Assembly: GCF_005876855.1 (NCBI RefSeq)
Contig: NZ_QLAE01000029.1
Coordinates: 1 to 62,634, forward strand
From: Stutzerimonas nosocomialis
GTDB taxonomy: Bacteria; Pseudomonadota; Gammaproteobacteria; Pseudomonadales; Pseudomonadaceae
Direction: 5' to 3'
Length of the DNA: 62,634 nucleotides
Below, piece after piece: positions 56,479-62,634 of this stretch. Numbering within the stretch: the stretch's first letter is position 1; the number at the start of each line of letters is the position of its first letter. Under the pieces are notes generated by a model. The model searched no databases. It was given only the letters and a program-made list of their open reading frames with translations, and was not told the DNA's origin. A program made the position numbers and the translations under genes.

Positions 56479-57450
56479 TCAGAGCGCCAGCGGTTGTTCG
56501 GTGCGCCGATAGGCGTAGGTTTCGGCGAAGCGCGAGAGCATGTAGGCGCTGCAGGTGGTGCTGGCGTAGCGCGGCGGGTTCTGCGCGTCGTGGCAGCCCG
56601 GCAGGCAACTGATCTCGGTATCCGGGTGCGGCTCGGCGAAGAACGGCATCGAGTAGCGATCCACGCCCAGCGGGCTGACCACCCGGTGCGGCGTCGACTT
56701 GTAACGGTCGTTGGACCAGCGCGCCATCATGTCGCCGATGTTCACCACATAGGTGCCTTCGATGGGCGGTGCGTCGATCCACTCGCCACGCACGTTCTGC
56801 ACCTGCAGCCCGCCGGCCTGGTCCTGGTGCAGCAGGGTGACGCAGCCGTAGTCGGTGTGCGCGCCTGCGCCTTGCTGGTCGTCGCTGCTGGCGGTGTTGC
56901 GTGGCGGGTAATGGATCATGCGGAACACGCTGATGGGCTCGACGAAGCGCTTGTCGAAGAAGTCCCGCTCGATGCCCAGCGCCAGGGCGATGGCGCGCAG
57001 CAGGGTGCAGGCCAGATCCTGCATGTCCCGGTAGTGGCTTTCCATCAGCGCCTGCCAGCCGTCCATGTCGGGATGGCGGTTGGGACCGCGCAGCGGTTTG
57101 CCGGCGAGCACGTCGGGGTGGTCGGCGGGCATGTGGAAACCCATGTCGAAGGTTTCCTTGAGATCGCTCGGGCGGCTCGGGTCGAGCTGCTCGGTGGCGA
57201 TGGCACCGTAACCGCGGTGGTGGCGGCTTCTGGTGATGTCGATGCGCAGCTTCTCATCCGCGCTCTGGGCGAAGAAGCGGCGCGCGTAATCGGTCAGCGT
57301 CGCGAGGCGCTCGGCGCTGATGGGGTGACCGGTGATGTAGAAGAAACCCCACTCCCGGCAGGCATGGTCGATCTGGCGGGCGACATCCAGGTGTCCGCCC
57401 GGGTCGGCACGGTAGAGCGGAGCGATGTCGATGATGGGCAACTGATTCAT
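56479..57450 (-). CDS. Isopenicillin-N-synthase-type Fe(II)/2-oxoglutarate oxygenase
   Basis: 323 residues. MNQLPIIDIAPLY and WGFFYITGHPIS mark the DIOX_N domain. The iron ligands are HTDYG (His, Asp) and STPHRVV (His), with RYSMPFF giving the 2-oxoglutarate arginine. It should hydroxylate or oxidise a small substrate. It is the only oxygenase here besides Xdh and PuuD with no known step, and its place beside xdhA and the purine importer suggests a modified purine as substrate. It has normal length and no signal peptide. A weak GAGA lies before the ATG. Confidence 0.9.
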   Translation of the reverse strand: MNQLPIIDIAPLYRADPGGHLDVARQIDHACREWGFFYITGHPISAERLATLTDYARRFFAQSADEKLRIDITRSRHHRGYGAIATEQLDPSRPSDLKETFDMGFHMPADHPDVLAGKPLRGPNRHPDMDGWQALMESHYRDMQDLACTLLRAIALALGIERDFFDKRFVEPISVFRMIHYPPRNTASSDDQQGAGAHTDYGCVTLLHQDQAGGLQVQNVRGEWIDAPPIEGTYVVNIGDMMARWSNDRYKSTPHRVVSPLGVDRYSMPFFAEPHPDTEISCLPGCHDAQNPPRYASTTCSAYMLSRFAETYAYRRTEQPLAL

Positions 57451-57504
57451 GGTGCTGGTCTCTGAAGCGCTGGCCGCTGGCTATCGCCATTGCGGCCGTT
57501 CAGG

Positions 57505-57534
57505 AAAAGCCCCTGTCCCCGACGGGAGAGGGGC
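57505..57534 (-). terminator. Terminator after the BMP-family binding-protein gene
   Basis: GCCCCT (57509-57514) pairs with AGGGGC (57529-57534), with a TCCC/GGGA inner stem, then TTTT on the minus strand. It lies 31 bases after the stop and partly shields the oxygenase gene downstream. Confidence 0.8.
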
Positions 57535-57564
57535 GCCGTGCACGCAAGGCACGCTCCTGCGGTC

Positions 57565-58647
57565 TTATTTTGGAATGTCGGCCTTGATGCCCTGAACGTA
57601 ATAGTTCATCGAGGCCAGTTCCTTGGTGGTCGCGCTCTGGCCCTCGGGGATGCGCACGGTACCGGCCTGGTCCATGATCGGGCCGGTGAAGGGGTGGAAC
57701 TCGCCGCTGCGGATGCTGGCGATCAGGGCTTCGGCTTCGGTCTTCACCTCGGCCGGTACCAGGTCGCTGATCGGCAGGCTGATGGTGTCCTCGGCCAGGC
57801 CGCCCCAGAAATCGTCGGACTTCCAGGTCCCGGCCATCACGGCTTCGGCGGATTTGGCGTAGTGCGGGCCCCAGTCGTTGACGATGGAGGTCAGTACGGC
57901 CTTGGGTCCGAAGTGGGCCATGTCCGAGGCGTAACCCACCGAATAGACGCCGCGGCGCTCGGCCGCCTGGATCGGGGCCGGGCTGTCGGTGTGCTGGAAG
58001 ATCACGTCCACGCCCTGGTCGATCAGCGCGTTGGCGGCATCGGCTTCCTTGCCCGGATCGAACCAGGTGTTGACCCAGACCACGCGGATTTCGGTGCCGG
58101 GGTTGTACTTGTCCAGGGCCAGCTGGATGGCGTTGATGTCGCGGATCACTTCCGGGATCGGGAAGGAGGCGACGTAGCCGACCTTCTTGGTCTTGGTCAT
58201 CTTCGCGGCGAGGAAGCCGCCGACGTAGCGACCCTCATAGGAACGCGACAGGTAGGTGCCGACGTTCTTGTCCTGCTTGTAGCCGGTGGCGTGCTCGAAG
58301 GTCACCTTGGGAAACTGCTTGGCCACCTTGAGCGTGGGGTTCATGTAGCCGAACGAGGTGGTGAAGATCAGGTCGTAGCCGCCCTTGGCCATGTTGCGGA
58401 TCACGCGTTCGGCGTCGGCACCTTCGGGAACGTTCTCCACGAAGCTGGTCTCGACCTTGTCACCGAGCTTCTCGACCATGTACTTGCGGCCCTGCTCGTG
58501 CTGGTAGGTCCAGCCGTGGTCGCCGATCGGCCCGATATAGACGAAACCCACCTTCAGCGGGTCGGCTGCCGAAGCGCCTAGGGTGACGCTGAAGCCGATG
58601 GCTGCAGCTAGGGTGCGCAGCAGGTTTTTTCGGTTTTTGGTCTGCAT
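57565..58647 (-). CDS. BMP-family ABC transporter binding protein (purine/nucleoside)
   Basis: 360 residues with a signal peptide (cleavage after GASA). KVGFVYIGPIGDHGWTYQHEQGRKY and FTTSFGYMNPTLKVAK fit the Bmp/PnrA family (lipoprotein in many species, soluble here), which binds nucleosides or nucleobases for ABC import. With two permeases downstream it forms a BMP-type importer. Written by position next to deaminase genes, a purine ligand is likely; the exact base is unknown. AGGAG lies eleven bases before the ATG. Confidence 0.92.
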   Translation of the reverse strand: MQTKNRKNLLRTLAAAIGFSVTLGASAADPLKVGFVYIGPIGDHGWTYQHEQGRKYMVEKLGDKVETSFVENVPEGADAERVIRNMAKGGYDLIFTTSFGYMNPTLKVAKQFPKVTFEHATGYKQDKNVGTYLSRSYEGRYVGGFLAAKMTKTKKVGYVASFPIPEVIRDINAIQLALDKYNPGTEIRVVWVNTWFDPGKEADAANALIDQGVDVIFQHTDSPAPIQAAERRGVYSVGYASDMAHFGPKAVLTSIVNDWGPHYAKSAEAVMAGTWKSDDFWGGLAEDTISLPISDLVPAEVKTEAEALIASIRSGEFHPFTGPIMDQAGTVRIPEGQSATTKELASMNYYVQGIKADIPK

Positions 58648-58712
58648 GGCAGATGACGCTCCTGTTGGTCTCTCTGTCTATAGGGCCTGGGTGGCATCGC
58701 TTCGTTGCAAAA

Positions 58713-58732
58713 AACTGACCAACTGGACAGTT
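58713..58732. promoter_or_regulatory. Imperfect palindrome upstream of the BMP gene
   Basis: AACTGACCAACTGGACAGTT: eight of ten pairs match, 65 bases before the start codon. It may be an operator for the importer gene; no regulator is assigned. Confidence 0.4.
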
Positions 58733-58861
58733 AATCCGGTGGCCGCGCTACCCGGTCACCGAACAGGCTGCCGGCGATTCCCGCTGGTGCGGTTTCGCCG
58801 GTGCGTGCTGCAAAAGGGTGCAGATTGTACGGCGCAACGGCGAGGGATGCGCGAGGCGAGG

Positions 58862-60217
58862 TCACCCGGCGATCAGCTGCGCGGCAGCCTGGCGGTGATC
58901 GGCAATCAGGCCGCGTACATCCAGCCCTTCGATCTCGCCATCGACGACCCGCCATCGCCCGCCGATCATCACCCGGTCGGCTCGATCGGCCCCGCACAGC
59001 AAAAGCGCCGAGAGCGGATCATGGCTGCCCGAGAAGCGCAGGGCGTCGAGGGTGAACAGCGCGAGATCGGCCTGCTTGCCGACGGCGAGCTGGCCGATGT
59101 CGTCCCGTCCGAGCAACCGGGCCGAGCCGCGGGTGGACCAGCCGAGCGCCAGCGCCGGGGTGATCCGCTCGGCGCCGTAGCGCAGGCGTTGCAGGTACAG
59201 CGCCTGGCGCGCCTCGAGGATCATGTTGGAGGCGTCGTTGGAGGCCGAGCCGTCCACGCCCAGGCCGATCGCCGCGCCAGCGGCCTCCAGTTCCAGGGTC
59301 GGGCAGATGCCCGACGCCAGGCGCATGTTCGAACTGGGGCAATGGCAGATGCCGGTGCCGGCCGCGCCGAGGCGGGCGATCTCTTCTTCGTTGAAGTGGA
59401 TGCCGTGGGCCAGCCAGGTGCGTGGCCCGAGCCAGCCGACGCTGTCGAGGTAGTCGACGGTGCGCAGACCGAAGCGTTCGAGGCAGAAGGCTTCCTCGTC
59501 CAGCGTCTCGGCCAGGTGGGTGTGCAGGCGCACGTCGTGCTGCTCGGCCAGCGCGGCGCTGGCGCGCATGATGTGCGGGGTGACCGAAAAGGGCGAGCAG
59601 GGCGCCAGCGCGATCTGGATCTGCGCGCCGGCGCCACGCTCGTGATATCGGGCGATCAGCCGTTCGCTGTCGTCGAGAATCACCTCGGCCTGCTGCACCG
59701 TCTGCTGGGGCGGCAGGCCGCCGTCCGCTTCGCCGAGGCTCATCGACCCACGGCTCAGCATCGCGCGCATGCCCAGCTCGCGCACCGTCTGGACCTGCAC
59801 GTCGATGGCCTCCTCCAGACCTTCGGGGAACAGGTAGTGATGGTCGGCCGCGGTGGTGCAGCCCGACAGCAGCAGCTCGGCCAGGGCCACCTTGCTGGCC
59901 AGCGCGAGCTTCTCGGGGGTCAGCCGCGCCCATACCGGATAGAGCGTCTTGAGCCAGGGGAACAGCGGCTGGTTGACCACCGGCGCCCAGGCACGGGTCA
60001 GGGTCTGATAGAAGTGGTGGTGGGTGTTGATCAGCCCGGGCAGGACCACGTGGGCCCTGGCATCGAAGGTCGAATCGACTGGGCGCGCCGGGTGCTGGCC
60101 CTTGTCGAGCAGCTCGACGATGACCCCATCCTCGATCACCAGCCCGCCCGGGGCTTTGTCTTCGGTGGCGGTGAACAGCGCGAGGGGATTCTTGATCCAG
60201 AGACGGTCCGCAGGCAT
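58862..60217 (-). CDS. 8-oxoguanine deaminase (amidohydrolase)
   Basis: 451 residues. PGLINTHHHFYQTLTRA and LHTHLAETLDEEAF carry metal histidines, then LAHGIHF and GLGVDGSASND the later ligands. The sequence resembles the P. aeruginosa enzyme (I recall PA0142) shown to convert 8-oxoguanine to urate. Here urate then enters PuuD. The ATG at 60217 follows AGGAGA by nine bases; the open frame further up has no such start. It sits between the ABC permeases and the binding protein. Confidence 0.88.
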   Translation of the reverse strand: MPADRLWIKNPLALFTATEDKAPGGLVIEDGVIVELLDKGQHPARPVDSTFDARAHVVLPGLINTHHHFYQTLTRAWAPVVNQPLFPWLKTLYPVWARLTPEKLALASKVALAELLLSGCTTAADHHYLFPEGLEEAIDVQVQTVRELGMRAMLSRGSMSLGEADGGLPPQQTVQQAEVILDDSERLIARYHERGAGAQIQIALAPCSPFSVTPHIMRASAALAEQHDVRLHTHLAETLDEEAFCLERFGLRTVDYLDSVGWLGPRTWLAHGIHFNEEEIARLGAAGTGICHCPSSNMRLASGICPTLELEAAGAAIGLGVDGSASNDASNMILEARQALYLQRLRYGAERITPALALGWSTRGSARLLGRDDIGQLAVGKQADLALFTLDALRFSGSHDPLSALLLCGADRADRVMIGGRWRVVDGEIEGLDVRGLIADHRQAAAQLIAG

Positions 60218-60318
60218 GGCCGGCTTCTCCTGAAAAGTGGGTTCGGAGTGAGCCAGCTCAGTTATGCCCTGTCTGCTGATCCAGGGGGCCTCGTTGGGAG
60301 GCCTGTCGGGGTATCTGA

Positions 60319-60462
60319 CCGTGGCGCTCCCACGGGTAGTGCGGGTCTTTTGTGGGAGCGGTTTCGACCGCGAGCTCCTAGAGCCAAGCGCTCCGCCGAT
60401 CAGTGATCGTTTCCATTGGAGGTCAAGAGCAGGCGTCCCCGCCCGCTCTCCCACGAGGAGCG
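60319..60462. repeat. REP-element group between the permeases and the deaminase gene
   Basis: CCGTGGCGCTCCCACGGG (60319-60336) faces GTGGGAGCGGTTTCGACCGCGAG (60352-60374), an inverted pair of the same class as at 51380. A decayed third (GCTCTCCCAC) lies near 60445. No gene is supported in 60218-60491. Confidence 0.7.
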
Positions 60463-60491
60463 ACCCCAGCGCGCCCTGGCTGGCCCTTGCT

Positions 60492-61418
60492 TCAATGCCC
60501 TGGCTGCCAGGGCTGGCCGAGGGACGCCGGGGCGTACAGGCGGGTGCGTACGGCGTCGCGCGAGAGCAGCACCAGCACGACGATGGTCGCCACGTACGGC
60601 AGCATTGCCAGCAGGTTGCCGGGGATCGCCAGGCCGAGGCCCTGGGCGACCAGGTGCAGGATGCTCGCCAGGCCGAACAGGTAGGCGCCGAGCAGGACGC
60701 GGCTGACCCGCCAGCTGGCGAACACCACCAGCGCCAGGGCGATCCAGCCGCGTCCGGCGGTCATGTTTTCCGCCCACATCGGTGTATAGGCCAGCGACAG
60801 GTAGCCGCCGGCGAGCCCCGCCATGGCGCCGCCGAACATCACCGCCAGGGTGCGCACGCGCAGCACCGGCAGGCCCATGGCGCTGGCGGCGTTGGGGTTC
60901 TCGCCCACGGCCTGGATGATCAGGCCGATACGGCTCTTGAGCAGCACCCAGGCGACCAGGGCGAAGAGGGCGAACGAGAGGTACACCAGCAGGTCCTGGG
61001 CGAATAGCATGCGGCCGATCAGCGGGATCTCGCTCAACAGCGGCAGGGCGATGGGTTCGAAACCGCTCAGCGGCTTGCCGACCCAGGACGCGCCGACGAA
61101 GGAGGAGAGTCCGACGCCGAAGATCGTCAGTGCCAGGCCCGTCGCCACCTGGTTGGCGTTGAAACCCAGCGCCACCAGAGCGAACAGCAACGACAGCAGC
61201 ACGCCCGCCAGGCAGGCGAAGACGACCCCCAGCCAGAGGTTGCCGCTGGCGTAGGCGACCATGAAGCCGATCACCGCGCCGAACAGCATCATGCCTTCCT
61301 GTCCGAGGTTAAGTACGCCGCTCTTTTCGCAGACGAGCTCGCCGAGGGCGACCAGCAGCAGCGGCGTGCCGGTGCGGATCATCGCGTAGAAAATGTTGGT
61401 CAGCAGATCGATGTCCAT
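60492..61418 (-). CDS. ABC transporter permease (BMP/nucleoside type), second
   Basis: 308 residues, about eight to ten hydrophobic helices. GELVCEKSGVLNLGQEGMMLFGAVIGF is the branched-chain/nucleoside permease motif, and LSLAYTPMWAENMTAGRGWIALALVVFASW its partner. It pairs with the permease just upstream and the BMP binding protein. AAGGA lies six bases before the ATG. A repeat-rich gap of 80 bases separates it from the other permease. Confidence 0.92.
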   Translation of the reverse strand: MDIDLLTNIFYAMIRTGTPLLLVALGELVCEKSGVLNLGQEGMMLFGAVIGFMVAYASGNLWLGVVFACLAGVLLSLLFALVALGFNANQVATGLALTIFGVGLSSFVGASWVGKPLSGFEPIALPLLSEIPLIGRMLFAQDLLVYLSFALFALVAWVLLKSRIGLIIQAVGENPNAASAMGLPVLRVRTLAVMFGGAMAGLAGGYLSLAYTPMWAENMTAGRGWIALALVVFASWRVSRVLLGAYLFGLASILHLVAQGLGLAIPGNLLAMLPYVATIVVLVLLSRDAVRTRLYAPASLGQPWQPGH

Positions 61419-61429
61419 GGGTGTTCCTT

Positions 61430-61547
61430 AGCTGGAAGCCAGAAGCTGGAAGCTGAAAGTAAAAGCGGCAACGGCATGGGCGGAGCGAGTCGCGGCGTTC
61501 ATGGCTGCACCGTTGGTTTCAGGCTTCCGGCTTTCGGCTTCCGGCTC
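61430..61547. repeat. Inverted copies of a ggaagc-rich repeat across the permease stop
   Basis: GGAAGCCAGAAGCTGGAAGC and more (61434-61457) faces GGCTTCCGGCTTTCGGCTTC (61523-61542), in units of about seven bases. The pair can fold into a long hairpin. The right arm encodes the end of the first permease. Confidence 0.6.
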
Positions 61548-62602
61548 CGTGCGAAGCGCGGCCGGTACAGGATCAGCACGTCGCAGGCCAGCAGGAAGAA
61601 CAGCACCATGCCCTGGAACAGCTGGGTGATCGATTGCGGCAGGTTCGCCGCCATCTGCGCGTTCTCGCCGCCCAGGTAGAGCAGCGCCATCAGCAGGCTG
61701 GCGAAGACGATGCCGATGGGGTTGAGGCGCCCGAGAAAGGCCACCGTGATTGCCGCGTAGCCATAGCCAGGCGAGACCTGCGGCACCAGCTGGCCGATCG
61801 GTCCGGTGACTTCGGCGACGCCAGCCAGGCCCGCCAGCGCACCGCTGATCAGCAGCGCGATCCAGACCAGCTTCTTGTCGCGAAAACCGACGAAACCCGC
61901 CGCGCGCCGGTCCAGCCCCAGCACCTTGACCTGGAAGCCCAGGAAGCTGCGTTGCAGCAACACCCACACCACCACCAGGGCCAGCAGGGCGAAATAGAGA
62001 CCGCCGTGTACCCGCAGGTCCTCGACAATCTGGGGCAGGCGGGTGGCATCGCCGAACATCGCCGACTCGGGGAAGTTGTAGCCTTCCGGGTCCTTCAGCG
62101 GGCCGTGGACGAAGAACAGCAGCAGGTTCAACGCGATGTAGTTGAGCATGATGCTGGTCAGGATCTCGTTGGCGTTGAAGGCGGTTTTCAGCCAGGCGCA
62201 CAGACCCGCCCAGGCCGCGCCGCCGAGGGTGCCGGCGATCAGGGTCAGCACCAGCGCCCAGCGCGAGTCCCAGTCGATGATGTTCACCGCCAGCGCGCTG
62301 CCGGCCAGGGCGCCGATCAGCAGCTGGCCTTCGGCGCCGATGTTCCAGATGCGCGCGTTGTAGACCACCGCCAGGCCCAGGGCGCAGAGCAGGATCGGCA
62401 GCGCCTTGACCAGCAGTTCGGAGACGCCGTAGAGGTCGCTGACCGGGTCGATCAACAGCACCTTGAGGGTGGCCAAGGGCGGGTGGCCGAGCACCGCGAA
62501 CAACAGCGCGCCGCTCAGCAGGGTCAGCACCGCCGCCAGCAACGGTGACAGCCAGAGCATGGCGCGCGACTGCTGGCCACGCGGTTCGAGGGATAACAAC
62601 AT
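61499..62602 (-). CDS. ABC transporter permease (BMP/nucleoside type), first
   Basis: 367 residues with about ten helices. VVYNARIWNIGAEGQLLIGALAGS and FNANEILTSIMLNYIALNLL are typical of the nucleoside/BMP permease family; RLNPIGIVFASLLMALLYLGGENAQ closes the core. The last residues (RSRKPKAGSLKPTVQP) are coded by a ggaagc-type repeat and look like an acquired tail. GAGAGA lies before the ATG at 62602. Upstream the ATPase gene probably ends 15 bases away. Confidence 0.92.
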   Translation of the reverse strand: MLLSLEPRGQQSRAMLWLSPLLAAVLTLLSGALLFAVLGHPPLATLKVLLIDPVSDLYGVSELLVKALPILLCALGLAVVYNARIWNIGAEGQLLIGALAGSALAVNIIDWDSRWALVLTLIAGTLGGAAWAGLCAWLKTAFNANEILTSIMLNYIALNLLLFFVHGPLKDPEGYNFPESAMFGDATRLPQIVEDLRVHGGLYFALLALVVVWVLLQRSFLGFQVKVLGLDRRAAGFVGFRDKKLVWIALLISGALAGLAGVAEVTGPIGQLVPQVSPGYGYAAITVAFLGRLNPIGIVFASLLMALLYLGGENAQMAANLPQSITQLFQGMVLFFLLACDVLILYRPRFARSRKPKAGSLKPTVQP

Positions 62603-62616
62603 GGACAGGTCTCTCG

Positions 62617-62634
62617 TCAGGCGGCGGTGGGGGA
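62617..62634 (-). CDS. Probable C-terminus of the ABC ATPase (partial)
   Basis: Five codons (SPTAA) and TGA read in from the right edge. In BMP-type operons the ATPase precedes the permeases, and the stop lies 14 bases before the permease start, so this is likely its end. Only position supports the call. Confidence 0.4.
   Translation of the reverse strand, partial: SPTAA

Noticed and set aside
43571-62634. The purine block as a recent genomic island.
   Set aside because: GC content and codon use look like the rest of the window, there is no integrase or attachment site, and the gene set is normal for pseudomonads.

Overview
The window is GC-rich, densely coded bacterial chromosome with short intergenic gaps. 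It suggests a Pseudomonas-type gammaproteobacterium, probably of the Stutzerimonas (P. stutzeri) group. Two things support this. The genes bifA, sodB, argO, argP, icmP, mexVW, groESL, fxsA, ampG, mscS, yajQ and panE sit together much as I remember them in P. aeruginosa (recalled from memory, not searched). The intergenic repeats of the gtgggagcgg and gtagggtgga types are also typical of this group. I see no phage, insertion sequence, CRISPR array, rRNA or tRNA.

Layout, left to right. 1-113 is the end of ahpF. 210-3866 holds a secreted alpha/beta hydrolase and a divergent, overlapping pair: a DUF3182 protein that looks ATP-grasp-like, and a cytosolic alpha/beta hydrolase. 3867-9434 is a tight five-gene minus-strand cluster: a response regulator with a degenerate GGDEF domain, panE, a membrane histidine kinase, a PduO-type cobalamin adenosyltransferase and a membrane protein resembling a voltage sensor without a pore. 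9594-18375 holds yajQ, an MscS-type channel, ampG, an alkyltransferase-like protein, a DUF481 protein, a HugZ-like protein, fxsA, groES-groEL behind a clear sigma-32 promoter, and a small exported protein. 18434-24515 has the mexVW efflux genes and a chemoreceptor. 24644-29800 is a probable iron-regulated envelope operon (imelysin, DUF1111 di-haem lipoprotein, second imelysin, DUF1513). 30051-36087 holds bifA, sodB, argO/argP and a membrane coiled-coil protein.

36219-43468 is a mixed stretch: pncB with a tiny zinc-ribbon-like gene, two tandem KGG-repeat stress protein genes in AT-richer DNA, a DUF2188 protein, a glycerate 2-kinase, a FimV-like paralogue, a TetR/RutR-like regulator and a DUF2383 protein.

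43571 to the end is a purine scavenging and catabolism island. GuaD turns guanine into xanthine and XdhABC turns xanthine into urate. PuuD, HiuH and UraD turn urate into allantoin; PuuE, Alc and AllA carry it on to glyoxylate and urea. An 8-oxoguanine deaminase homologue would enter the same route at urate. A BMP-type ABC importer (binding protein and two permeases; the ATPase lies mostly beyond the right edge) probably brings in purines. A GntR-family regulator sits inside, and three TTGTATACAA-like sites lie upstream of puuE, hiuH and gntR, so one regulator may coordinate the block. An isopenicillin-N-synthase-type Fe(II)/2-oxoglutarate oxygenase between xdhA and the importer has no assigned step in the pathway. 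It is one of the best candidates here for new biochemistry, with the five-gene signalling/voltage-sensor cluster and the DUF3182-hydrolase pair.
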